Assembly: GCF_900102965.1 (NCBI RefSeq)
Contig: NZ_FNGM01000022.1
Span: forward strand, 37,377-101,376
DNA: 64,000 bases
Direction: 5' to 3'
From: Paenibacillus jilunlii
GTDB lineage: Bacteria > Bacillota > Bacilli > Paenibacillales > Paenibacillaceae
Made by a program: the position numbers and the translations under genes
Notes under the pieces: model-generated
Told to the model about the DNA's origin: nothing
Seen by the model: only the letters and a program-made list of their open reading frames with translations
Database searches by the model: none
In this document: positions 35,486 to 44,407 of the stretch, in pieces
How positions within the stretch are numbered: position 1 is the stretch's first letter
Layout of the letters: every line of letters begins with the position of its first letter

Positions 35486-36409
35486 GTGAACAAAATGTTG
35501 AAAAGAGGATTCATCGGATGTCTCATCGCGTCCCTGCTAATCGCAGGAAGTGCCCTACCTACAGGAACGGCTTCCGCAGCTTCCTCAGCTATCAAAATTA
35601 GTATCAATGGCCTTTACGCAAATACGGATGTGGCCCCCTATATCACCAAAGGAACCACAATGGTTCCTTTGCAGGTAGCCCAACAAATACCCGGCAGCTC
35701 GGTACAATGGAATAACGCATCCAAGACCGTCACCCTTACCCGAGACGGTAAAACCATCACCTTAGTGGCGGGTCAGAAAACAGCAAAGGTTGGAAATAAA
35801 GAGGTAAAACTAGAAGCAGCCTCGACCCTAAAACAAGGGCGTGTCATGGTTCCCTTGCGTTTTATCGCAGAATCGACGGGGGCGTATGTCCTGTGGAATC
35901 CCAAACAACGGATTGTATTCGTCGCCAAATCCAGTGAAGAGGAAGAGCTAAAGGAACAATTTGCCTCGTCCAGCCTGTCCGAAGCCCGAAGTGCAGCGCT
36001 AAAATTTCCAATGGTTAGCTCGTTGAAAGCCTTGGATATTACCCCCAGCGAAGTAGGGGGTAATCAAGGTTATTATTTCCCGGAAGGAAAAGCGGACCAA
36101 TTTTTCTTGACTGGAGGCAACAGTATTTCATATTACGAAGTTGTGGGAAACCACAGCGAGAAAAAATGGACGGCCACCTTTGATTCGGTTAAAGCCTCCA
36201 GCGGCCTGTTCTTTTTGCCTCTAAAAATCACCAACCAGGACGGTGAACTTCCAAAAATAACGAGTCGTGTAGTTTTTTTTGAATTTATGGGGCATGTCGG
36301 AGAAGCAAAATACGGGTTCGTGGAGCCTAACGGAGAAGTCAAGACCCTTGGGACAAAGGAGATGAATTTAAATCAGTTTTTTGACATTCCGGAAGAAGGA
36401 AAATCATAA
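35486..36409 (+). CDS. Secreted protein with copper amine oxidase N-terminal domain
   Basis: About 307 residues. GTG 35486 follows AAGGAGGA at suitable distance; ATG 35495 is possible. The signal sequence ends near TASAAS. A Copper_amine_oxidN1 domain (about 30-140) contains TMVPLQVAQQIPGSSVQWNN and VMVPLRFIAESTGAYVLWN. The C-terminal half is beta-rich and unrecognised. A TATAAT at 35436 may be its -10. It is a second, different member of the family found at 26.5 kb. Extracellular role unknown. Confidence 0.82.
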   Translation: MNKMLKRGFIGCLIASLLIAGSALPTGTASAASSAIKISINGLYANTDVAPYITKGTTMVPLQVAQQIPGSSVQWNNASKTVTLTRDGKTITLVAGQKTAKVGNKEVKLEAASTLKQGRVMVPLRFIAESTGAYVLWNPKQRIVFVAKSSEEEELKEQFASSSLSEARSAALKFPMVSSLKALDITPSEVGGNQGYYFPEGKADQFFLTGGNSISYYEVVGNHSEKKWTATFDSVKASSGLFFLPLKITNQDGELPKITSRVVFFEFMGHVGEAKYGFVEPNGEVKTLGTKEMNLNQFFDIPEEGKS

Positions 36410-36635
36410 AGCTTCCCCAAGATTCACTAAGGCTTATTTCGGGATGACGGATAACTCCTTCTTCGATTCCTGGATTAAAGGCGGCAGGTAACAAATTGAA
36501 TGAGGTATAGCTGATAGCGGTCACACATTGGTAGTTCAAACTTCGCATATACTGGTAAAAGAGGGCACGATACAGCATTCCTTTGATGAGAACATCTCTT
36601 TTGTTCGTATTGGGAGCTGCATCAGAGAAAGAGCC

Positions 36636-37241
36636 TTACCCCTTGCTGCGGCAGGAGAAATAGAAAAATTCATCATCAGCAGCCACTACTTGGTCAAAAT
36701 CATATTTATCCGCCAAAAGGGCCAGCTCTTCATCGGCGGGAATCGGAGCACGTTCACTTATGTAGCCGATGCGCTGGTGATGTTCCATTAGGCCTTGCCG
36801 TGTTCTGGAATGGGCAATCATAAAAGTGCCGCCCGGCAGCAGGCTGCGCTTCGCATTGGTGAACAGCATGTCCAGATCGGAGAAATGGGGGATGCTGTTA
36901 TAGATCAGCACATAGTCAAAGCCCTGCTGACAGGTGAAAGGCTGCTCGAAATCGGCGCAGGCTGTCTGAGCCTCCGGGAAGGCAGTACGCAGTTTCTCCA
37001 GCATGGCTGAAGAGATATCCATTGCCAGGTAATGGCTGGGGGATATCTGAAGCTGCTTAAGCGCGTGGAGAATCACACCGGTGCCGGAGGCTACGTCCAG
37101 GAGGCTCTGTCCACTATGTATACCAAGGATGTTGACTGCATTCTCCGCCTGTCGTATCGCTTCATCACTGTTGCTCCAGTCGGAAGCAAGGTTATTGAAC
37201 CGCTCAGACTGTGTTTCTTTCAATGATTCATTCATTGTCAT
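36636..37241 (-). CDS. Class I SAM-dependent methyltransferase
   Basis: About 201 residues. Motif I is LLDVASGTGVILHAL, followed by YLAMDISSAML (acidic residue binding the ribose), CADFEQPF, and LLPGGTFMIAHS. ATG 37253 directly abuts its AAGAAGG and is unlikely to start translation; ATG 37241, with AAGG 5 bases ahead, is preferred. The 36.41-36.63 kb gap shows nothing clear. Substrate unknown. Confidence 0.82.
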   Translation of the reverse strand: MTMNESLKETQSERFNNLASDWSNSDEAIRQAENAVNILGIHSGQSLLDVASGTGVILHALKQLQISPSHYLAMDISSAMLEKLRTAFPEAQTACADFEQPFTCQQGFDYVLIYNSIPHFSDLDMLFTNAKRSLLPGGTFMIAHSRTRQGLMEHHQRIGYISERAPIPADEELALLADKYDFDQVVAADDEFFYFSCRSKG

Positions 37242-37291
37242 CGTGACCTTCATCCTTCTTTGTTATAAAGTGGAACTTGCTATGTAAAAGA

Positions 37292-37334
37292 AGAGCGGTT
37301 CACCGGATCTGAAGAGATCAGGTTGAACCGCTTT
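37292..37334. terminator. Bidirectional terminator between the MATE and methyltransferase genes
   Basis: AGCGGTTCACC pairs with GGTTGAACCGCT (one mismatch). T-rich tracts lie on both sides. On the minus strand it ends the MATE transcript. Confidence 0.8.
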
Positions 37335-37348
37335 TTCGTTCCCGCAGA

Positions 37349-38734
37349 TCAATGTGCCGTTGCGGCGGCTGGGACAGCAGGTTCTGCCGTCTCGTGTTCA
37401 ATCAGGCCATGCTTCTCCCAAGCCCGGCTCTTCCAGCGGAAATACATAATCACCGCCCGGAGCCATTCGTCAAAAGCGGTAGCCAGCCAGACGCCGGCCA
37501 GGCCCAGATCAAGCTGGAATACCAGCACATAGCCGAGCGGAAGACTGATGCAGACCATCGAAATAAGGCCCATATAGACCGGGAACTTGGCATCACCCGA
37601 GGCCCGCAGCGAGTTGATAATGACCAGGTTGCAGGTTCGCCCGGTTTCCAGGAAAATACTGAGCAGAATCACCTGGGCGCCCATCGCGACGATATCCAGG
37701 TTATCTGTGAATAATCCCATCAGCGGCACACGGAAGAAAATGACGGCAGCATCAATGATGACCGTAACAAGCAGTGCCCATTTCACACTGCTGAACACCC
37801 GCTTGTAGGCTTCCTCCGGCCGTCTCGCACCCACAAGATGTCCGACAATAATCGAGGTGCCCATCGATACAGCCACGCTGAACAAAAAGATATAGCTGGA
37901 GATATTCAGGGCGTATTGGCGGGTAGCCATGGCCTCTGCACCCAGATACGTAATATATAAGGTGAAAATCAGCTGGCACGATTGGTAGATCACCGATTCA
38001 AAAGCTGACGGGATGCCGATCTTAAGAATTTGCAGCACATATTTTTTGGAAAGATGAATGTAATAAGCCAGTTTCACCCGCACCTCCATAATTCTATAGA
38101 GCAGCAGGAAGAAAATAACGAGGCAGATCAAACGGCTGGCTACTGTAGAAATCGCCGCTCCCTGTACACCCAGCGCAGGCAAACCGAAATGACCGAAGAT
38201 CAGCAGATAGTTGCCGGCTACGTGAATAAGATTCATCAGCAGGGAGACCATCATTGTCTGTTTGGTGAAACCGTAGGTCCGTATGGTCGTAGCCAGGGCA
38301 TTGATCAGCGCCTGCAGGAAAATCCCGCCTCCGACAATATGAATATAAACCTTGGCATGTACGAGAATATCCCCTGTTACATTCAGCGCTCTCAGCAGTG
38401 CTTCCCCGAAGATCAGCATGGCTGTACTAAGAATAATGCCTACGGCCAGATTGAGTGTAACAGCATTGCCCGTGACCTCCGCCGCCTCCTGAGGCTTCTT
38501 AGATCCGAGATATTGCGAAACGACAATGGCCGCCCCGTTGCCGATCACGCTGAGCACGAGTATAGCCATAGTTATAATCTGATTGGCTGCGCCCACGCCG
38601 GACACCGCATCATCAGACACGGAGCTGATCATGAACGTATCCACACTTCCCATCAGCATAAATAGAAACAGCTCCAGAAAAATAGGCCAGGTCAGCTTAA
38701 CCAAATTAAATTCCTGGTGTTTTGTTTGGTTCAT
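37349..38734 (-). CDS. MATE-family multidrug/cation efflux pump
   Basis: 461 residues, twelve membrane helices. The N-terminal LTWPIFLELFLFMLMGSVDT and the mirrored motif in the second half match the two MATE repeats (NorM/DinF group). AAAGAGGTGTG precedes the ATG. Exports cationic or toxic compounds by Na+ or H+ exchange; specificity unknown. It stands alone on the minus strand with a terminator after it. Confidence 0.9.
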   Translation of the reverse strand: MNQTKHQEFNLVKLTWPIFLELFLFMLMGSVDTFMISSVSDDAVSGVGAANQIITMAILVLSVIGNGAAIVVSQYLGSKKPQEAAEVTGNAVTLNLAVGIILSTAMLIFGEALLRALNVTGDILVHAKVYIHIVGGGIFLQALINALATTIRTYGFTKQTMMVSLLMNLIHVAGNYLLIFGHFGLPALGVQGAAISTVASRLICLVIFFLLLYRIMEVRVKLAYYIHLSKKYVLQILKIGIPSAFESVIYQSCQLIFTLYITYLGAEAMATRQYALNISSYIFLFSVAVSMGTSIIVGHLVGARRPEEAYKRVFSSVKWALLVTVIIDAAVIFFRVPLMGLFTDNLDIVAMGAQVILLSIFLETGRTCNLVIINSLRASGDAKFPVYMGLISMVCISLPLGYVLVFQLDLGLAGVWLATAFDEWLRAVIMYFRWKSRAWEKHGLIEHETAEPAVPAAATAH

Positions 38735-38910
38735 TACACACCTCTTTTAGTGATTTCATGCGGCTCCAATCTGTAAACAAGGTGTATGTTAGCACAGCTT
38801 TAATGAAAATGCAGTATATTTACGAAAATTATGAAAAAAATCCAACATGACTTTCGGAATGCCTCCCTCTTAAGCAGTCCCTTCCCCGCACAATAGTATC
38901 CTTCAGGTAA

Positions 38911-38979
38911 CTACAATACGGCAAAGTGCCTACTTCCCCTACTGAAGTTATGAACCTACAATATGTGAAGCACTTACTT
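38911..38979. promoter_or_regulatory. Two direct repeats before hxlA, candidate HxlR operators
   Basis: A 25-bp copy (38911-38935, starting CTACAATACGG) and a 24-bp copy (38956-38979, starting CTACAATATGT) both end in TACTT. They lie 45 bp apart and end 26 bp before hxlA. B. subtilis HxlR binds two 25-bp direct repeats upstream of hxlA, so the arrangement fits. Confidence 0.6.
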
Positions 38980-39005
38980 AAACTATTGAAAAGGGGTTTG
39001 AACAG

Positions 39006-39638
39006 ATGAAGCTGCAATTAGCGCTGGACCTTGTAAATATTGACGGAGCCAAGGAAATTGTCTCGGAGGTCGCCGGATTTATTGATATCGTGGAGATCGG
39101 CACGCCGATAGTAATTAATGAAGGCTTGCATGCCGTGAAGGCAATGAAGGAAGCCTTTCCGGCTCTGACTGTGTTGGCTGACCTGAAAATTATGGATGCC
39201 GGCGGGTACGAGGTGATGAAGGCGGCTGAAGCAGGCGCGGATATCGTCACCGTACTCGGTGTGTCCGACGACTCAACGATTAAAGGGGCCGTTGAGGAAG
39301 CGAAGAAAAGCGGCCGGGAGATTCTGGTAGACCTGATCAACGTCAAGGACATTGCGGCCAGGGCAGCCGAAGTAGACGCGCTCGGTGTGGATTATGTCTG
39401 CGTGCATTCCGGTTATGACCATCAGGCGGAGGGGAAAAACTCTTTTGCTGATTTGCAGGCCATCAAAAGTGTAGTGAAACAGGCCAAAACAGCGATTGCC
39501 GGCGGCATCAAGCTGAACACACTGCCTGAAGTGATTGCTGCCGGTCCTGATCTCGTCATCGTTGGCGGCGGGATTACCGGCGAAAGCGATCAGAAGGCAG
39601 CGGCGGCGGAAATGAAGCGCCTGGTCAGCCAGGCCTGA
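39006..39638 (+). CDS. hxlA: 3-hexulose-6-phosphate synthase
   Basis: 210 residues, the standard length. The OMPDC-fold motifs are LALDLVNIDGA, the metal/substrate site LADLKIMDAGGYEV, VCVHSGYD and the phosphate loop VIVGGGITGESD. It condenses formaldehyde with ribulose 5-phosphate, first step of the ribulose monophosphate pathway. AAAAGGGG lies before the ATG. hxlB follows after 7 bp. Confidence 0.95.
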   Translation: MKLQLALDLVNIDGAKEIVSEVAGFIDIVEIGTPIVINEGLHAVKAMKEAFPALTVLADLKIMDAGGYEVMKAAEAGADIVTVLGVSDDSTIKGAVEEAKKSGREILVDLINVKDIAARAAEVDALGVDYVCVHSGYDHQAEGKNSFADLQAIKSVVKQAKTAIAGGIKLNTLPEVIAAGPDLVIVGGGITGESDQKAAAAEMKRLVSQA

Positions 39639-39645
39639 GCCGCTT

Positions 39646-40203
39646 ATGAATACATTCAGCTATGCGCAGCAAATTGTGAATGAACTGCAGCGGTCGGTTG
39701 CGCAGCTCGGCGCAGCGGAGGCTGAGCAGATGGCGGAGCTGCTGCTGCGCTCCGGCCGGGTTTTCGTCGCCGGGGCCGGCCGCTCCGGCCTCATGGGCCG
39801 GGCCTTCGCCATGCGGCTGATGCATGCCGGAAAAGATGCCTACGTAGTCGGCGAAACGGTAACGCCGGGGATAGGACCGGGCGATGTGCTGGTGCTGGGC
39901 ACCGGGTCCGGCGAGACGGCAAGCCTGCTGTCCATGGCAGTGAAGGCCCAGGCTGTGGGTGCCGCGGTTGTGGCGGTGACCATCTCCCCGGAGTCGTCCA
40001 TCGGACAGCTGGCCGATCATGTCGTCAAGCTGCCGGGGGCGTCCAAGGAGCAGGCGGCCGGAGGCCGGATCACCATCCAGCCAATGGCTTCGCTGTTTGA
40101 GCAGACTCTGCTGCTCTTCTATGATGCCGTAATCCTGCGGATGATGGAGAAGACCGGCCAGACCTCCACCCGGATGTTCGGCAACCATGCCAATCTGGAA
40201 TAG
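39646..40203 (+). CDS. hxlB: 6-phospho-3-hexuloisomerase
   Basis: 185 residues with a single SIS domain: FVAGAGRSGLMGRAFAMRLMH, GPGDVLVLGTGSGETASL and the C-terminal TSTRMFGNHANLE typical of HxlB. It converts hexulose 6-phosphate to fructose 6-phosphate, the second step of formaldehyde fixation. Co-transcribed with hxlA. Confidence 0.95.
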   Translation: MNTFSYAQQIVNELQRSVAQLGAAEAEQMAELLLRSGRVFVAGAGRSGLMGRAFAMRLMHAGKDAYVVGETVTPGIGPGDVLVLGTGSGETASLLSMAVKAQAVGAAVVAVTISPESSIGQLADHVVKLPGASKEQAAGGRITIQPMASLFEQTLLLFYDAVILRMMEKTGQTSTRMFGNHANLE

Positions 40204-40205
40204 AT

Positions 40206-40243
40206 AAGCACCGCCTGTCCGGGAAGCCAGACAGGCGGTGCTT
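40206..40243. terminator. Terminator between hxlB and the cupin gene
   Basis: Fourteen-base perfect arms AAGCACCGCCTGTC and GACAGGCGGTGCTT with a 10-base loop. It serves the hxlAB transcript and may also serve the convergent cupin gene. Confidence 0.88.
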
Positions 40244-40292
40244 ATTGTACATCGGTTGGCAGGATACCGGATAAATCCCGAGATCGGCCGTT

Positions 40293-40613
40293 CTAGCGCT
40301 CAAGCAAATCCTCGCGGATAGGCGTGAAGGCATCGAGCAGTGCTGAGTCTGCTTCCAGAGCGGTTACGCCATGCTTGGCGTTAGGCGGTATGGCAATACT
40401 CTGGCCTGCGCTTACCTTATGCTTCTTGCCGTCAATGCGGAATTCGAAACTTCCGCGCAGACAGTAGCTCATCTGCTCATGGGGATGGCTATGCTCATAC
40501 CCCTCGGCCCCCTCTTCAAAATGAACCTCCATCATCATCAGACTGCCTGCTGCATTCAGGATACAGCGTTTGACTCCCGGTTCTGCGGCTTCCCATACTC
40601 CCAATTTGCCCAT
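40293..40613 (-). CDS. Single-domain cupin protein
   Basis: About 106 residues from ATG 40613, with GGAGGT 11 bases upstream. Cupin motif 1 is seen in YEHSHPHEQMSYCLRGSFEF and motif 2 in IAIPPNAKHGV, giving three His and a Glu as metal ligands. It is convergent with hxlAB. Its substrate is unknown; a role in aldehyde or sugar metabolism is only suggested by position. The 40.63-40.97 kb gap contains an unconvincing 64-codon frame and nothing else clear. Confidence 0.82.
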   Translation of the reverse strand: MGKLGVWEAAEPGVKRCILNAAGSLMMMEVHFEEGAEGYEHSHPHEQMSYCLRGSFEFRIDGKKHKVSAGQSIAIPPNAKHGVTALEADSALLDAFTPIREDLLER

Positions 40614-40976
40614 GTTCCAATCTACCTCCATCTATATAGTGTGCTGTAATACCCGGGTATTTGATCAGCAGTTCAAACCTCCTTGTAAAGATATCATGTT
40701 TCGCTGGGATACTTTCATTTAATAGTATAACCGTGCTTTCACGGAGGGCGGGATAGATAAACGAAGGGAAGAAAGGGGACAAACCAACTGAAAAGGTGAA
40801 ATTCTCCCCAAAGGTGGCAGAGAAGATGGAAAACGCCATGAAAATTACAGCGGCAGGTATAGATACCGGTCTTACGGCTTCACCGGAAATTTCAAAAACT
40901 CTCCAGCTCCGCCCGTCATGTGCGCTTCCCCGGTGTCCTGTAGTATGATTAGGGTAAGAAAGGGGGCCGATTCACA

Positions 40977-41351
40977 TTGGCAACGGAAATTAAGGACCGC
41001 ATTAATCTGAAGGAAATCAACTGTGAGAAGGAACTTACGCTTGCTGTGATCGGCGGGAAGTGGAAGCTGATTATTCTGTGGCATCTGGGCCTGGAAGGGA
41101 CGAAACGCTTCAGTGAGCTGAAAAAGCTGATTCCCCATATCACCCAAAAAATGCTGACCAACCAGCTCCGCGAACTGGAGGAAGACCAGCTTGTATTCAG
41201 GCAGGTGTATGCAGAGGTTCCTCCGAGAGTAGAATACTCCTTGACGGAATATGGCCAAAGTCTGCTGCCCGTGCTGCGCATGATGTATGACTGGGGCAAG
41301 AACTATGGCGAGAATGTAATCTGGAAGGACATCCCTCCCGGTGACCGGTAG
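40977..41351 (+). CDS. hxlR: HxlR-type transcriptional activator (formaldehyde-sensing)
   Basis: 124 residues, TTG start after AGAAAGGGGG. The HTH_HxlR domain shows CEKELTLAVIGGKWKLIILW, KRFSELKKLIPHITQKMLT and the wing VPPRVEYSLTEYG. Cys 16 and Lys 18 form the Cys-x-Lys pair reported to be bridged by formaldehyde in B. subtilis HxlR. It lies downstream of hxlAB on the same strand, separated by the reverse-oriented cupin gene, not divergent as in B. subtilis. Confidence 0.88.
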   Translation: MATEIKDRINLKEINCEKELTLAVIGGKWKLIILWHLGLEGTKRFSELKKLIPHITQKMLTNQLRELEEDQLVFRQVYAEVPPRVEYSLTEYGQSLLPVLRMMYDWGKNYGENVIWKDIPPGDR

Positions 41352-41393
41352 CACTCTGCTGAATACTACACAGCCCTTTCAATAAAACATTAA

Positions 41394-42223
41394 ATTCTGC
41401 AGATTTTCCACGGCGGACGCCAATGCCCGCCGGAGCAGCTGCTGGACGGACAACCCGTCAGTGCAAGCAATGTGCTGTCAGAGCTTCCGGGCGGCGGCCA
41501 TGGGCCTGTGCCGCGTGCACTGGCCGGCGATGAGATTGATGGCATCATCGCCGATTTCGGTGCAGCTACACGCCGGGCTATTGAAGCCGGATTCGACGGC
41601 GTGGAGATTCACGGTGCGAACGGATATCTGCTGCAGCAGTTTTTCTCGCCGCATTCCAATACGCGCGGCGACCGCTGGGGCGGAGATCTGCAGAAACGCC
41701 GGGCCTTTCCGCTGGCTGTTCTGCGCGCGGTAAAAGGCGCTGTGAAGAAACATGCATCGTCGCCGTTCCTTGTCGGCTACCGCTTCTCCCCCGAAGAACC
41801 GGAAACACCGGGGATTACAATGACCGAGACCTTCGCGCTTATCGATGCGCTGAAGGAAGAGGGGCTGGACTATCTGCACGTCTCGCAGATGGATCTGTGG
41901 TCGCGGCCGCACCGTGGGACCGGGGACGGCCGTCCGCGGATTGAGCAGATTGTTGACCGTGCCGGCGACGGGCTGCCGGTAATCGGTGTCGGTTCTCTGT
42001 ACAGTGCTGAAGATGCACTGAAGATCCTGTCCAGCGGAATCAGTCTGGTGGCTCTGGGCCGTCCGCTGCTGACTGAACCGGACTGGGTGCAGAAGGTAGC
42101 GGAAGGCCGTGCGGTGAAATAGAGACGGAACTGGACCCTGCTGCCCAAGACGCCCTATTCATCCCTGATCCGCTCTGGAGAGCGCTGATTCATACACCGG
42201 GCTGGCTTCCGGTGAAGTCTTAA
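41394..42223 (+). pseudogene. Old yellow enzyme (NADH:flavin oxidoreductase) pseudogene
   Basis: Homology begins abruptly at 41394 with ILQIFHGGR, so the first 100 or so residues of a roughly 370-residue enzyme are missing, with no start. The rest holds EIHGANGYLLQQFFSPHSN, TRGDRWGG and VIGVGSLYS. Near 42117-42119 one base appears lost from an A run: the frame stops at TAG 42120, but the expected C-terminus (ETELDPAAQDALFIPDPLW) continues in another frame to TAA 42221-42223. Two independent lesions make it non-functional. Confidence 0.85.
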
Positions 42224-42292
42224 CCCGGACACTCGCCTGAAATACCTGCCCGTTCATAACCTTCCGCTGCCGCCCCGGCCTGTAAAACGAAC

Positions 42293-42343
42293 ACAAATAT
42301 CCCCGGCTAGGGGCCTCTGATCCAGCTAGCCGGGGATATTTGT
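42293..42343. terminator. Strong bidirectional terminator
   Basis: Eighteen-base perfect arms (42293-42310 and 42326-42343, core CCCCGGCTAG/CTAGCCGGGG) with a 15-base loop. On the minus strand it ends the pepT transcript. Confidence 0.85.
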
Positions 42344-42382
42344 AGTCTTATGCGGACTCATGCAACGCGGAATCCGCAGCAG

Positions 42383-43615
42383 TTAAGCCTTCTGTTCAGT
42401 CAGCTTGGCAATTTCGACTATAACCTGAACGGCCTTCAGCATGACATCTACCGAGGCATACTCGAATTTGCCGTGGAAATTCTCGCCGCCAGTGAAAATA
42501 TTCGGCGTAGGCAGCCCCATATACGACAGCTGCGAACCGTCCGTACCGCCGCGGATCGGGGTGATCACCGGCGTAATGCCGAGGTTCTCCATGGCTTCCT
42601 GGGCGATGTCGACGATGTGGCGTACCGGCTCGATTTTTTCGCGCATATTATAGTATTGATCCTTCATTTCCAGCACTATATTCTCCGCCCCATAGGTAGA
42701 CTGGAATTCCTCTACAATAGCAGCGATATACGCCTTCCGGTTCTCAAAGGCCTCGCGGTCAAAATCGCGGATGATATACTGCAGCTTGCTCTGCTCCGCT
42801 GTACCCTGCATGGAGATCAGATGGTAAAAGCCCTCATAGCCCTCAGTGAATTCCGGGGCTTCACCGGACGGCAGTCTGAGATGGAACGCCATGGCGATTT
42901 TGGCGGAATGGATCATTTTTCCCTTGGCGGTTCCAGGATGCACATTCACCCCTTTGAAGCTGATCTTAACTCCGGCAGCGTTGAAGCTTTCGTACTCCAA
43001 TTCTCCGAGTGGTCCGCCGTCTACGGTGTAGGCATGGGAAGCACCGAAGCGTGCGACATCGAATTTATGCGGTCCGCGTCCAATTTCCTCATCGGGGGTA
43101 AAAGCCACCCGGATCTTGCCGTGTCTGATTTCCGGATGCTCCAGCAGATAGGCCATTGCAGTCATAATCTCAGCGATTCCCGCTTTGTTGTCCGCGCCCA
43201 GGAGGGTTGTCCCGTCCGTGGTAATCAGCGTGTGGCCTTTATATCCGGCCAGCTCGGGGAAGCTCTCCGTGGAGAGGACAATGTCCAGCTCTTTATTGAG
43301 GACAATATCCTTGCCGTCATAGTTCTCGACAAGCTGCGGCTTCACCCCCGCGCCGGTGAAATCTGTCGCGGTATCCAGATGCGCGAGAAAGCCAATGACA
43401 GGAACCTCCTTGTCCGTATTGGCAGGCAGGGTAGCCATGACATAAGCATGCTCGTCCACGGTGACCTCCACCAGCCCCAGCTCTTGCAGCTCAGCTACCA
43501 GCTTGCGGGCCAGCTCCATCTGTCCGGGTGTAGAAGGGCAGGCTTCATTGTCCTCATTCGATTGGGTATCCATTTGAGCATACGAAATAAACCGCTCTAT
43601 CAGCTTTTCCTTCAT
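42383..43615 (-). CDS. pepT: Peptidase T (aminotripeptidase)
   Basis: About 410 residues, usual for PepT. Zinc ligand motifs are FLAHLDTATDF, TTLLGADNKAG and FTPDEEIGRG, with IRGGTDGSQLSYMGLPTPNIF near the end, all typical of the M20B family. It removes N-terminal residues from tripeptides in the cytoplasm. ATG 43615 is preferred because GAGGAG lies 12 bases ahead; ATG 43627 directly abuts that site. A long frame on the opposite strand is its shadow. Confidence 0.95.
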   Translation of the reverse strand: MKEKLIERFISYAQMDTQSNEDNEACPSTPGQMELARKLVAELQELGLVEVTVDEHAYVMATLPANTDKEVPVIGFLAHLDTATDFTGAGVKPQLVENYDGKDIVLNKELDIVLSTESFPELAGYKGHTLITTDGTTLLGADNKAGIAEIMTAMAYLLEHPEIRHGKIRVAFTPDEEIGRGPHKFDVARFGASHAYTVDGGPLGELEYESFNAAGVKISFKGVNVHPGTAKGKMIHSAKIAMAFHLRLPSGEAPEFTEGYEGFYHLISMQGTAEQSKLQYIIRDFDREAFENRKAYIAAIVEEFQSTYGAENIVLEMKDQYYNMREKIEPVRHIVDIAQEAMENLGITPVITPIRGGTDGSQLSYMGLPTPNIFTGGENFHGKFEYASVDVMLKAVQVIVEIAKLTEQKA

Positions 43616-43710
43616 TAAACAGGTCATCTCCTCTGTGTCATCATATGTCTATAGTATCACTTTCTATACAATGTCTCATCCCTTGGCGGGAGAACTGGCG
43701 AGTCACGGCT

Positions 43711-44376
43711 CTAGGGCTGCCGGGATAGAGAAACAGGCTCTTCGCGGAGGAGAACCGCTGTGAGCAGATAACGGTCCGGTGCCGAGCCGACATAGGTAAA
43801 CGGGTAACAGGTAATGAGCGTGAGCACTGCCTCATCGCTCCGTTTGATAACCCCCCTGGCGTCTCCGTCTACTATCTTGCTGCCTGTAACGATATAAATG
43901 AATTTACCTTCTGCAGTCTCCACCTCAATCCGGTCATCTTTCTGCAAAGTACCGAGTCCCCGGAACACCGTGTCACGGTGGCCGGCCAGCACGCTGTTGC
44001 CGATAGCGCCGATGGGAGCACTGCCCTTATCATGTCCGGCCCCCTTTTTCAGCTGCGGGCGTTCTGTGCCCTCCACAATGGCAATCCGCTTCTCCAGCTT
44101 GGGCAAATAAATTTCCCCGATAATGTCGCCCTCGGTGTAGGCGGGCTTGGACGGGGGGGTTCCCCCCGCTGGACTGGCCATTCCGTCAGGCAGTGGTGTT
44201 TCTTCATTGTAATGGTATATATTGGGAGCTTCCTCCCTCTTTTTCTCCCATTCCCGCAGGGCCTGACGGGCTTCCACCGGTGCTTTGAGGATTTGGAAGG
44301 CTGAATAGAGCAGTACACACAAAGAGAGTACGAAGACCAGCTTCACGGCAATGACCAGCCCGGAACGCTTCTTCAT
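43711..44376 (-). CDS. srtD: Class D sortase
   Basis: 221 residues: one N-terminal membrane helix (about 8-28), a Pro-rich linker, then the sortase beta-barrel. Catalytic residues are His 133 in LAGHRDT, Cys 190 in TLITCYPF and Arg 202 in APDRYLL. TLxTC and the overall length fit class D. It cleaves a sorting signal and joins the protein to the cell wall. GGAGGAGAG precedes the ATG. It lies 31 bp after its likely substrate gene, in the same operon. Confidence 0.9.
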   Translation of the reverse strand: MKKRSGLVIAVKLVFVLSLCVLLYSAFQILKAPVEARQALREWEKKREEAPNIYHYNEETPLPDGMASPAGGTPPSKPAYTEGDIIGEIYLPKLEKRIAIVEGTERPQLKKGAGHDKGSAPIGAIGNSVLAGHRDTVFRGLGTLQKDDRIEVETAEGKFIYIVTGSKIVDGDARGVIKRSDEAVLTLITCYPFTYVGSAPDRYLLTAVLLREEPVSLSRQP

Positions 44377-44407
44377 ACTCTCTCCTCCAACCTGTGATGT
44401 AGTGGTC

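Noticed and set aside
40757..40948. 64-codon frame between the cupin gene and hxlR
   Set aside because: The middle part looks protein-like (KVKFSPKVAEKMENAMKI), but there is no start with a ribosome site and the end is unlike a protein. At most a remnant.
42350..43618. 422-codon plus-strand frame
   Set aside because: It is the exact antisense shadow of pepT, which has complete M20 motifs and a ribosome site.
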